Assembly: GCA_963691705.1 (NCBI GenBank)
Contig: OY829539.1
Span: 44,525,656-44,589,655, forward strand
Source of the DNA: Viola odorata
Lineage: Eukaryota > Streptophyta > Magnoliopsida > Malpighiales > Violaceae
DNA length: 64,000 nt
Reading direction: 5' to 3'
Shown: piece by piece, positions 1 to 9,623 of the stretch
Layout: every line of letters starts with the position of its first letter
Position numbering within the stretch: the stretch's first letter is position 1
Made by a program: the position numbers and the translations under genes
Notes under the pieces: generated by a model
Told to the model about the DNA's origin: nothing
Database searches by the model: none
The model's input: only the letters and a program-made list of their open reading frames with translations

Positions 1-2
1 TC

Positions 3-1220
3 AAATACTTAAAACACGAAGAACTGCCTGAGAATATCGCTGAAAAGAAAAGAATGCTGAGACAGGCAACTCGTTGTACGTATTATGACGGGGACCTAGT
101 TCGAAGATGCTTTTCGCACCCAGCGGCCAAATGCATAACGGAACAAGAGCGTCTTCACACGTTGCGTGAAATTCATGAAGGGATATGCGGTATGCACGTA
201 TCGGGCGGTACCCTGGCCGCACAAGTCTTCAGATCTGGATTCTATTGGCCCACTATCTAGAAAGATTGCCATGACTATGTGCAAACTTGCCCGAAATGTC
301 AGGAGTTCTCTAAAATTCCTCGACATCCCGCCACTGAAATATCGGAGATCATCGCTCCTTGTCCTTTTGCTAAATGGGGGATCGATATCCTGGGTCCGTT
401 TCCAAAGTCAAGGTCCCAACTAAAATTTATAATAGTGGCAGTGGACTACTTTACGAAGTGGGCGGAGGCTGAAGCGGTCGCCAACATCACGGCGGAAAAA
501 ACTTGGCGTTTCTTCAAGCACCAAGTTATCATGAGGTTTGGTGTACCCCGTATCCTAATCAGCGATAACGGGACACAGTTCACCAGCCAATTCTTTAAAG
601 ACCAATGCTCGGAATTCGGGATAGAGCAACGATTCTCTTCCGTGGCTCACCCCCAAACCAATGGACAGGCAGAAGTGACAAATCGGAGCATCCTCAGTGG
701 CATTAAGAAAAATCTAGAGGGGTCTAAAAAGAAATAGGCTGACGAGCTGCCATACATGATGTGGGCGTACCGCATGACCGTTAGAACCAGTACAGGAGAA
801 ACACCTTTCGCATTGGCCTTCGGAACTGAGGCTGTTACGCCGGTAGAAATCGGTACCATGAGCCTGCGAGTGGCCCACTTTCGAGAGGAGCTGAATGAGG
901 AAAGGTTACGAGCTAACCTTGACGCGTTACCGGAGGTCCGAGTAGAAACCCTCCTGAAAACACAACACTACAAACGAAAGATGGCCCGTTACCATAACAG
1001 GCGCGTCAAAGAACGGTTGCTAAAGGCAGGCGACCTGGTGCTCAGAGACAAACGAGCGGCTGGTCAACGTATGGGGAAGCTCAGCCCAAACTGGGATGGA
1101 CCATATCGCATTACCCGAGTTATCGGAAAAGGAGCCTATCATCTGGAGACGCTCGATGGTACTCCCCTATCTAACTCTTGGAATATTGCTCGTTTGAAAT
1201 TTTATTATCCTAGACCTTGA
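3..1220 (+). pseudogene. int: Tat1 integrase (C-terminal end of gag-pol polyprotein), nonsense-interrupted
   Basis: Integrase inserts retrotransposon cDNA into the host genome. One frame is open from position 3 to the TGA at 1218-1220 except for TAG codons at 258-260 and 735-737. The zinc-binding part (LREIHEGICGMH ... CPKC) lies at about 157-305. The catalytic core starts with WGIDILGPF near 375, carries the second Asp in ISDNGTQF near 560 and the Glu in NGQAEVTNRS near 660-690, so the DDE triad is complete. The C-terminal part ends in LSNSWNIARLKFYYPRP. Comparison with Tat2 shows that the second stop replaces a Trp (TGG to TAG). The first replaces an Arg. There is no frameshift. The N-terminal polyprotein is outside the window. 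Confidence 0.93.
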
Positions 1221-1329
1221 ACTATCTGCACCTTTGACTGATGCCAACCCTAACCTTAGCTAATACTCCCTGAGAGAGCTTTCTTGGGTGTTTGTGGTTG
1301 CTTTTTGTGCAGATAGAAAAAGGGGCACT

Positions 1330-1775
1330 TGGGAGTGAAAAGTCTTATCCTTGTGAATACCGATCCTGATCAGATGGCTCACCAAGTGAGGGCACGACCT
1401 AGGATGCCTTGAACTAGCGTTGGGATTGAAAGATCCCTAGCGCCCTCGGGGAGTGAAAAGTCTTATCCTTGTGAATGTCGGTCCTGATCAGATGGCTCAC
1501 TAAGTGAGGGCACAACCCGGAATCCCTGGGAGTGAAAAGCCCTTTTCTTGTAATGACCGTTCTCGTGGAGACGGCCCATCAAGACAAGGCACGCCCCAAG
1601 GAAATAGTAACTCCATTCTAGAAACGAAAAGTCCCCTCTTAGTGACCGGACTAGTGTAGTGGGTCCACTAAGTAAGGACATGATTCTAGACGCGAGGACA
1701 ACGCCTGAAAGTGAAAAGTCCTATCCTTGTGACGGCCTGTCCCGATCCGACGTCCCACTAAGTGAGGGCACTTTC
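1330..1775 (+). repeat. Tat1 3'UTR degenerate tandem repeat, about five units
   Basis: Five diverged units begin near 1330, 1448, 1527, 1620 and 1706. Each opens with a form of GAGTGAAAAGTCTTATCC and ends with a form of CTCACTAAGTGAGGGCAC. The same family of units follows the integrase of Tat2 (21925-22420). Tandem repeats between integrase and 3' LTR are known in Tat elements and are a documented source of plant satellites. Confidence 0.85.
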
Positions 1776-2218
1776 CAGGCCGATTGAGGAAAGATGGAAA
1801 CGCAAAAATCGCGAAATTTCAGCTAGTAACTAGATGCGTAATCCCTAGTGAAGTAGAGCTGACGGAAAAAGCGATTCATGCGGTTTCCATACTAATGCCC
1901 TATGACGGCAGCGGAAAGGCTCCTACCGGTAATTACTATCTCTTGTAACCCGTTATGATACTGATGGTTTACAATTGAGAATGTGCAGAATACCTTTCAA
2001 ACAGTGGAAAGATTGACGACTGCACAAGCGGCGATACTATGAGGTTCGCCGGGAAAGATTAACCCGATACTGGCCACAACGATAACTATTGCTGAAACGC
2101 TACGAGTCTGCTCGAAAAGATAAACATATTATGTCGCCAGGATGGTCGCGACGCCCTGGGAATTTCAGAAAGAGAAAGCTAAAGAAAGGGAAAAGGCAGC
2201 AGCAAAAATATAAACTGT
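1776..2218. other. Tat1 3'UTR without genes
   Basis: I see no coding signal. A purine-rich stretch lies at about 2166-2205, just past the 3' end of antisense aORF1. Tat2 has a comparable purine tract at about 22775-22800 in the same relative place. Confidence 0.5.
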
Positions 2219-3464
2219 TTAATTGCATAAAAGTGCCTTGGAAAGGTCACAAGTTCCGAAGACCAAAACAATAATGCCGCGGAGGCAAAAAACAAAAATC
2301 CCGATGGCTGCAAAAGAGGCGGCAAAGCTTGGGAATGTGTCAACCCTCGGGGTTCCTCCGTTTCCAACCCCCGCCTTAGCTCGGCGAAAACCCGCTTCAT
2401 TAAGGTCGGCAGACTTCTGTTTGTAGGCCTCTGTGACCTCGTCACCTTTGTACGCATCTGCTCCATGGACCTCTTCAAAGCATTCAACCAAGATAGTGGT
2501 CGTCCGCTCGACGTGCCACAGGCTCTTATTGTCTGAGTCCTCCGTCAGAGTGACTCTCTCTTCTTCCAGGGCAACCTTCTCCCTCGCCAAGGATAACTTC
2601 TCTCCTTCCAGCACAGCATTCTTTGCATCAAGGGTGGACACTTGCCCCGACAGCTCCTGCTGAGCCAGTAACAATCGAGTGCGTTCCTCCAGCAACTTAT
2701 TCTTTTCATTTCGCTCTCGCGAAAGTTCAAAAAGGGACGCAGTAAGAGAAGCAGCCTGACGCTGTACATGCTCTGTCTAGTAGTGAAATTTCACAAAATT
2801 GGAAAAGAGATTAGAGCGTAGCGAATTCGCCATCATCTGCCTACGAGAGGAAAGCTTCCCGCTCAGCGGCGGTCGACAGTATTTGGGCTGCCAAGAAAGC
2901 CGAAACCTCAACTAAACCATCGCTCCCGAGAGCCGCTAAGCCTGTATTACGAAAATCATATAAACCCACTTGGTGAGTCACAGTACCAGGCTCACTCGAG
3001 GAACTCAGGTCGGCAACATAGTCGAAAGTGGAGGCCCCTTCGCCACAATGTTGCGATAAAGGAATGCTTGAGGGAACAAAGGCCAGAGGGACAGGAGGGT
3101 GGACTTGAGAAGAAGAACCCCCTTGGACGGCATAGGAACCGTGAGGGTGGTAGCCCGAAAAGTCCTGTAAACCTTCTTGATAGCCCGAGTTAGGACCATA
3201 TGTATGAACATGCCCGCCGAAGGAATTGGGCGAAGCCCCGAAAGTCTCAGCCGTACCCATGTTCACCAAAAACCCAGAAGGATGAGTCTGGGGAGCATCC
3301 ATGGAAACAAAGGTGCTATCCGGTCCGACTTCCACCGCGGCAACAGTAAAAGATAAGCTTCCACCCTCACCCTCCGGCTGAGATCTCTTCTTAGAGCCAA
3401 CCAGCACATAACCCATGTCCATTTCGCCTATGGGAGACGCGGAAGTAGAAACAGCGGCAGTATC

Positions 3465-3559
3465 CTGCAAGGAATTCAGTAGAAACACCGATAAAAGAAA
3501 TAGGTAAGATAACGCCTAGCATCAAGGTATAACGTACCATGGATAAAAAACACACTCAC
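3465..3559 (-). other. Predicted intron 2 of Tat1 aORF1 (95 bp, phase 0)
   Basis: The minus strand reads GTGAGTGTG at 3559 and ends CCTTGCAG at 3465. Splicing joins two open frames without a shift. Tat2 has a 71 bp phase-0 intron (24105-24035) at the matching place. Confidence 0.7.
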
Positions 3560-3918
3560 AACAGTTGTATCAAGAGGAGGCACTTCAGAAGAAGCTGCCG
3601 TGTCCTGAGAAGGAGTGAGAGTGGCAACACTCCTTGTCCTTCTCTTCCTTCTTCCTTTGTCAGGAACCCTAGGGGCTTTAGAAGGAGACGACCGAGTAGA
3701 AGGGGCAGCGACGGTCACAATAGGAATACCCAAAGGGATGTTGGTATTCCCCTCACCGGCTGAGGAAGAAGATACTTGAGCGAGGCTCACAGAAATAGTA
3801 GGAAGAACAGTGGAGTTATTGGCAGCTTCCGTAGAGGTGGCCTTCTCTTTTTCTTCTCTTTCCTGGGCCCTTTTCAGTCGCCTCCTAATGCTTTCAGGCT
3901 TATAGTTGGGATCCGTCG

Positions 3919-3988
3919 CTGCATGATGGCAAAATAACGTTAGCATTAGTATCAGTGATAATAAAAAAGGAAGTGACTCGACACTCAC
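3919..3988 (-). other. Predicted intron 1 of Tat1 aORF1 (70 bp, phase 1)
   Basis: The minus strand reads GTGAGT at 3988 and ends TGCAG at 3919. Removing it joins the Transposase_28-like exon to the Arg/Lys/Glu-rich exon in frame. Tat2 has a 68 bp intron (24442-24375) at the same codon phase and alignment position. Confidence 0.75.
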
Positions 3989-4558
3989 GTCTAACGCAGT
4001 CCTTCATATCGACTCTGCACGCCACATAGCGGATATGAATGCTGATTTCCAATTGAAGAAGCTTGTCTAACCAGCCTTGTTCGCGCTGAGGAAGAGTCTC
4101 CGGCCGACCCCAGACGTTGTCCTTGACGTCTTGGTTAAACCCAGACCGCCACCAGGAACTGGGGTCTTCGGGAAGATCTATCACAAAGAATTCTTTCTTC
4201 CAAGCATCGACAGAGGACTCAATGTGGAGAAGTTTCCAAGTGAAGGACTTGAGTGAGTCATCGTCATAACGGGGCGTTATCATTATCACACCCCGACACT
4301 TCATCAGCTTAAAAACTGATTTAAGCAGTAAAAGAGAAGGGGAAGTGATCCCCTTATATTTACAAAGTTCTAAGAAGGCACAAACGCAGCAGTACGCATT
4401 TGGGGCTAATTGAACAGGATTCAAATCGCAGACAATGAGCAACTATTTTATGACAGAGTTGATGGGAAGCTGGAAACCATAACAGAATATTTGTGTGTAC
4501 AAGACCCTACGCTTGCCCGTCAAAACACTATTCAAGCGTACCGACTCAGGGGCAACGG

Positions 4559-5229
4559 TGGCAGAGGGAAGGTCGGACAAGAGAGGATGGGAACAAAAAT
4601 GACCGTTTTAAGTGGACAAAGTGACTGTTGGAACTTGTCTGCTTCTAACCGTGATCACGGTTAGGAGTAACCGTGATTACGGTTAGGACGAGCTCCTCAA
4701 ACCTTTAAAAAAACTAGCCGTTAGACTGACGTGATTCACGTTTAGGTCTAACCGTGATCACGGTTGCGTAACCGTGATCACGTTAAACCCCTTAACGTGA
4801 TTCACGTTACTCTCGGAAGTAAAATTCGTTTTGACACACCTTAACCGTGATTCACGGTAAGGCTTACCGTGATCATGGTTAGCTGAAATTGCAAATCGTG
4901 ATTCACGTTTAGCCATAACCGTGATCACGTTTAAGGCCTGATTGAAATCCTTAAAACGTTTTTTTCAAAACTTGTTTGACACAAAACCTTTTGACCCTTA
5001 TTCTCTGAGGTATTTGAACACAAACCAAGTGTTAAAATAATACATACTTACATATAAATTCGATCCTAAATAACACTTGATCTTGAGCTTGCGATATTCT
5101 TGATTCGTTGCTTCCATTTAATGTTCGTCGCAAACTACACACATTCACACTTAAAATCCAATTAGCTATCTAATTAATTTACGAGTCTTGACATCATCAA
5201 AATAGGTTCGAATACCCTTTGGGCTAACA
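4559..5229 (-). repeat. Truncated 3' LTR of the copia element
   Basis: On the minus strand it begins TGTTAGCCCAAAGGG at 5229 and matches the 5' LTR for 671 bp. It then stops at 4559 and runs directly into Tat1 aORF1. About 750 bp present in the 5' LTR (8952-8204) are missing. Confidence 0.9.
4637..4937. promoter_or_regulatory. Cluster of about ten near-palindromes in the copia 3' LTR
   Basis: Perfect and imperfect copies of AACCGTGATCACGGTT or AACGTGATTCACGTT are spaced every 20-40 bp. The second LTR carries the same cluster at 9040-9330, about 100-390 bp upstream of its TATA box. Conserved palindromes upstream of the promoter are described for Sireviruses. Confidence 0.75.
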
Positions 5230-5244
5230 ATCTCCCCCTTTTTG
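5230..5244 (-). other. Polypurine tract of the copia element
   Basis: The minus strand reads CAAAAAGGGGGAGAT directly before the 3' LTR start. This is the expected plus-strand priming site for reverse transcription. Confidence 0.85.
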
Positions 5245-6391
5245 ATGATGACAACCATAAATTAACTAAACCACAATAAGCACATAATTTTAAGTTGAAA
5301 TATGAAATAGGTGAGTTTTAGAAAATACTCCCCCTATATCTTTGCCATAAAAGCTTCCCTTACGAAATGCATAAAGAGCATTAATGCTCCCCCTACATAA
5401 AATGTTAGATTGCACAAAGAAGCATGACAAAGAATAACCAAGCTACCAATTGATAAACAGATTTACTATCAATTCCAATTACCAATGGTGCTTCCAATAA
5501 CACCTAAAACTTTTCCCCCTTTCTATATACTTCTCCCCCTTTGTCATCAACAAAAAGAGAAAAGAACCAAACCAAATAGGAGAATTTAAAGTGAACTATA
5601 CAAACTAGTTAAGATCATAGAGAGTGCCACATATTTTATGCTCCATCAAAATAAGTTGCAATTAATCACATGAATAAATACATCAAGTAAATAATCACAA
5701 CAACAAAAACAAAAAAAATCAAATAAACCTTAGAGAAATATAACACATTTCTCCCCCTTACTCTTTGCAAAAATTATATTAGGAGCTCAAAGAAGCATAG
5801 CAAAGAACCAATTAGGCAACCAATTATAATTACTCCAAAAATATTTCCCAATTATATCTCCCCTTTTGTCAACAAAAAGGGTGAATAAGATAAGGAATGT
5901 CAATGAAGATCATATGAAGAGTAATAAAGGAGCAAGCCAAGATCAAATCCAAAAATACTTTAACAAGTATAAAGATCAAACAATTATCCAATCCAAATTA
6001 GTATCAAGATAGAGATAAGAAGAGGATAATCGAAAGCTTACTCAAATGGTTAAAAAAGATGATCATTAAAGGATGAAACAATAATTGAACTCATTTACAA
6101 TGCATTCCTCTAATGTTCAATCAAATCAACAAATGTAGCAGCACATCATACCGGTTGCGATTACTCAACATATAGCATATGTCATTCCGCGAAAATGGCT
6201 TCCATATGTGCAACCGAGACAATCATCAAAATTAAAGCCTACTTGTCGGTTTTCCCTTGGGCTACCAATCAAGTAAAATTCCAAATGTTGCCAAAAGGGT
6301 GAGCTTTGATTCATCACCCAAACTTGTGCCATGAACACCCTAAATATATTTCATTTATCTTCAAGGGTTTCCGGCACTCCTGCAAAACAAA
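5245..6391 (-). other. 3' noncoding region of the copia element with repeated PPT-like motifs
   Basis: No coding sequence is seen. The plus strand carries repeated CTCCCCCT or TTCCCCCT blocks (near 5326, 5386, 5514, 5530, 5752 and 5858). On the element's strand these are AGGGGGAG polypurine tracts. Multiple tracts before the 3' LTR are reported for Sireviruses. The region follows gag directly, so pol has been lost. Confidence 0.7.
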
Positions 6392-8143
6392 TCAGTTCAC
6401 CTTTGGTACCCAAACACCTTTGGGTCCTCCCATGTTAGCACGTGTACCCTTTGGTACCCAAATTTGTTTCCAATCAACAAATCCTCTACGAATGTAGCAA
6501 AAGTATGATAAGTGACCAAATTTTCTGCAATAGCTACATTTATAAATCGGTTTAGCATGTGAGGACTTGGTTTGACTTCTAGATGAACTAGCATGATCAT
6601 TAGAAGAGTTTGCTTTGACAAAAGTGATTTTACCCATGTTCATGCTTGTGGAAGATTTAAAACCAATGCCATGCATATTACCAAGATTCTTTTGATCATT
6701 CATGCATTGATAATGGCTATGATTGCTTCGCACATATTTGGCTAATGTGTTCTCAAGAGTTTTGACTTTTTCTTCTAAAATTAAAATTTCTTTAGAAGAA
6801 TTCTTACAAAGCTCACATTTGCCATTTTCCTCTTTAAGCTTACCATAAGCAATATCAAGCAATTTATTCTTATTTGTCAACTCTTTGTTTAGCTCTTCTA
6901 GTTTACTAATATCATTTTTAAGGGTTTCTAGTTCCTTAACAAGATTAGCATTTTTCTTAGAAACATTCTTAAAATGTTCAGCAAGTTCATAAAAATCTTC
7001 TTGCAAAGAATCATAATCACGTTCATCAATAGAAGAGTTGCAAGAACTTACCTCATCATCCGTTAGAGCCATAAGGCATAAGTTTGCCATTTCATCTCCG
7101 GATGAGGATTCCAAAGAAATGCTGCTTGAGGTTGCATCATCATCACTCCATGTGGATGTAGCTTTGAATGCTCTTTTGTGATGCTTCTTCCCCTCTTTCT
7201 TGTACTTAGAGCTGTGCTTCTCATATCTCTTTTTCTTTTCCAATCTAGGACATTCGCTCTTGATATGTCCTGGTTTATCACACTCAAAGCACACAACATC
7301 ATCATAAGAATTGAACTTAGAATGGTTAGAAGACTCACCTTGATATTTATTCTTCTTTGGATTAGTTTTCCACCGATTTTGGAGTTTTCTTGTGAAGAAC
7401 GCACGAGTTTCCTCATCTTCTTCAATGAGCTTGCTTGCAAGAGCAATACTCTTCTTTTCCTTTGTGTTTGCCTCTTCTTCGTTATACAAACCCAACTCAT
7501 GCTCAAAAGCGGTGAGAGAGCTTACAAGTTGAGTGTAAGATGGCTTCACTTCCTTTTGCTTGATGGTGGTTTTGATTGCTACCCACTTGCTTGGTAGAAT
7601 GCTTAGAAGTTTCCTCACCATCTCCGAATCACTTTGAGTCAATCCGAGATTATCCATGGCACTACACAAATTTTGCAATCTTGTGCTGAGATCATAGATA
7701 GACTCTCCTTGCATCATCTTGAAAAGCTCATACTCAGTCTTGAGCTGGTCCAATCGAAGATCACGAACTTGGGCAGTACCCTCATGCGCCATCTCCAACG
7801 TTTCCCAAATTTGTTTTGCTGTTTTGCAAGAGCTGATGCGATTGAACTCACCAAAAGAGATGGAGACTTGAAGAGCATACATGGCTTTCCCTTCCATGGT
7901 TTTCCTTGTCCTTTGTGCATTAGTCCACCTCTCAAAGTCAAGAATCCTTGTGGTTCCATCCCTTCCGGCTGGTTCAGTTGGAGCCACAAAACCTTTTTCC
8001 ACGCAATCCCACATTTCACAATTGATGGAAATAAGGAAAGACTTCATCTTGATCTTCCAATGAAGATAATTGTTGCCATCAAGGTAAGGTGGTTGATTGA
8101 ATGCTCCTCTATCTGAAGTGCTGGAAATACCTCCTCTATCCAT
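6392..8143 (-). CDS. gag: Copia (Sirevirus-like) Gag, intact 583-codon ORF
   Basis: Gag builds the virus-like particle and binds the element RNA. The ORF starts at ATG 8143-8141 with MDRGGISSTSDRG. The N-terminal part contains YLDGNNYLHWKIKMKSFL, typical of the UBN2/copia gag domain. A CCHC knuckle CFECDKPGHIKSEC lies near residue 284, a Lys/Glu/Asn-rich coiled coil at about 375-470, and a second knuckle CSYCRKFGHLSYFC near residue 540. The ORF ends in VWVPKVN and a TGA at the point where protease normally begins. No pol follows. The frame is uninterrupted although the element lacks its enzymes, so it would depend on a relative for mobility. Confidence 0.9.
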   Translation of the reverse strand: MDRGGISSTSDRGAFNQPPYLDGNNYLHWKIKMKSFLISINCEMWDCVEKGFVAPTEPAGRDGTTRILDFERWTNAQRTRKTMEGKAMYALQVSISFGEFNRISSCKTAKQIWETLEMAHEGTAQVRDLRLDQLKTEYELFKMMQGESIYDLSTRLQNLCSAMDNLGLTQSDSEMVRKLLSILPSKWVAIKTTIKQKEVKPSYTQLVSSLTAFEHELGLYNEEEANTKEKKSIALASKLIEEDEETRAFFTRKLQNRWKTNPKKNKYQGESSNHSKFNSYDDVVCFECDKPGHIKSECPRLEKKKRYEKHSSKYKKEGKKHHKRAFKATSTWSDDDATSSSISLESSSGDEMANLCLMALTDDEVSSCNSSIDERDYDSLQEDFYELAEHFKNVSKKNANLVKELETLKNDISKLEELNKELTNKNKLLDIAYGKLKEENGKCELCKNSSKEILILEEKVKTLENTLAKYVRSNHSHYQCMNDQKNLGNMHGIGFKSSTSMNMGKITFVKANSSNDHASSSRSQTKSSHAKPIYKCSYCRKFGHLSYFCYIRRGFVDWKQIWVPKGTRANMGGPKGVWVPKVN

Positions 8144-8182
8144 TTGAATCTTTCACTTGAGGTTGCTGAACCTTGTTCCAAG

Positions 8183-8203
8183 TGACCTTGCTCCGCTACC
8201 AAT
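8183..8203 (-). other. Primer binding site of the copia element
   Basis: Right after the 5' LTR end the minus strand reads ATTGGTAGCGGAGCAAGG. It resembles the usual copia site TGGTATCAGAGC (initiator Met-tRNA) with changes in the middle, so the tRNA match is imperfect. Confidence 0.6.
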
Positions 8204-9623
8204 TGATGATTAGTCAATGAATGGACTAGAGGGGGGGTGAATAGTCCCTTCTAAAAACTTCAAATTTTCTGCACAAATAGAGAAGAGAAGAATAGCAATA
8301 CACAAATATGTATAGTGGTTCCAATTCACACGAATTGTACTCCACTACCTAAGAGTCCTCCTCTTAGGATTTTCGAATGCAACACCTTGCTATTCACTAG
8401 AGCTTTTCACGGGTTCAGCTCAACAACCTTACAATTGGTTTTCCGGGGCTAACCAACAACCTTACAATAGTTTTCCAAGGCTAAACTATAACCTATTGGT
8501 TTTTCAAGGGCTCAACCACAACCTATCAATAGTTTTTCAAGGCTCACTAACAACCTATGGCTTTTCAAGGGCTCAACCACAAACCTAAGTTCTCTTTCAA
8601 TGGGATGAGAACACTACCCTTAACCCAAAAGTGTTAGGTACACTTTTCAAACCTTAACAAAGATATTATCTCAAAATGCAACAAACAATTGGTGTACACA
8701 AAATGAATAATTGTATGATTAAATTCAACACCAATAAATGAACAAATTACCTCAGAAAGAAAGCTTCAAAAGAACTCCCAAAATGACACAAGACAAGATT
8801 GAAATCGTTGAGGACAGCTTGTGTAAAGAGTGTTTAGATTTTTGGAGTTTGTAAAATGGAATTTGTATGAATGAGCTTTCTCAAAAGTTCTCTTGTTGTT
8901 TACTTGTTCATTCTTACTATCTAACTCATCTAAGATGAGTATATATAGTGTTTGGCAGAGGGAAGGTCGGACAAGAGAGGATGGGAACAAAAATGACCGT
9001 TTTAAGTGGACAAAGTGACTGTTGGAACTTGTCTGCTTCTAACCGTGATCACGGTTAGGAGTAACCGTGATTACGGTTAGGACGAGCTCCTCAAGCCTTT
9101 AAAAAAACTAGCCGTTAGACTGACGTGATTCACGTTTAGGTCTAACCGTGATCACGGTTGCGTAACCGTGATCACGTTAAACCCCTTAACGTGATTCACG
9201 TTACTCTCGGAAGTAAAATTCGTTTTGACACACCTTAACCGTGATTCACGGTAAGGCTTACCGTGATCACGGTTAGCTGAAATTGCAAACCGTGATTCAC
9301 GTTTAGCCATAACCGTGATCACGTTTAAGGCCTGATTGAAATCCTTAAAACGTTTTTTTCAAAACTTGTTTGACACAAAACCTTTTGACCCTTATTCTCT
9401 GAGGTATTTGAACACAAACCAAGTGTTAAAATAATACATACTTACATATAAATTCGATCCTAAATAACACTTGATCTTGAGCTTGCGATATTCTTGATTC
9501 GTTGCTTCCATTTAATGTTCGTCGCAAACTACACACATTCACACTTAAAATCCAATTAGCTATCTAATTAATTTACGAGTCTTGACATCATCAAAATAGG
9601 TTCGAATACCCTTTGGGCTAACA
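8204..9623 (-). repeat. 5' LTR of the copia element, 1420 bp
   Basis: On the minus strand it starts TGTTAGCCC (9623) and ends ATCATCA (8204). It contains the palindrome cluster (9040-9330) and a TATA box (about 8938-8948). Repeated phrases such as ACAACCTAT and TTTTCAAGGGCTC lie at 8400-8600. Confidence 0.85.
8938..8948 (-). promoter_or_regulatory. TATA box of the copia 5' LTR
   Basis: The minus strand reads ACTATATATACTCAT. It lies just downstream of the palindrome cluster and about 800 bp before the gag ATG. Confidence 0.6.

Larger units (their letters stand above)
2219..4558 (-). pseudogene. Tat1 antisense ORF1 (aORF1): Transposase_28-like domain, two introns, coiled coil; truncated
   Basis: Function is unknown. 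Exon 1 (4558 to 3989) encodes a domain resembling the Pfam family 'putative gypsy type transposon' (Transposase_28): LNPVQLAPNAY, then CKYKGITSPSLLL and ITPRYDDDSLKSFTWKLL. A phase-1 intron (3988-3919) and a phase-0 intron (3559-3465) follow. Exon 2 is Lys/Arg-rich with an NLS-like KGRRKRRTR. Exon 3 is Ser/Pro/Gly-rich and ends in a Glu-rich coiled coil (about 2770-2400). Damage seen: a stop near 4441, a frameshift near 2848 and a stop near 2778. The 5' end with start codon and promoter is missing because the copia junction cuts it at 4558. Tat2 carries a fuller homolog (22928-25160) with both introns at the same positions. Confidence 0.72.
4559..9623 (-). mobile_element. Sirevirus-like Ty1/copia element, gag-only, with truncated 3' LTR
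   Basis: In minus orientation: full 5' LTR (9623 to 8204), a PBS-like site, gag (8143-6392), a 3' noncoding region with repeated polypurine tracts, a terminal polypurine tract (5244-5230) and a 3' LTR from 5229 that stops at 4559. The 671 bp shared by the LTRs (4559-5229 and 8953-9623) differ at only three places that I noticed, so the insertion is recent. No protease, integrase, RT or RNase H is present between gag and the 3' region, so it is non-autonomous. No target-site duplication is visible because the left end is deleted. Confidence 0.88.
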
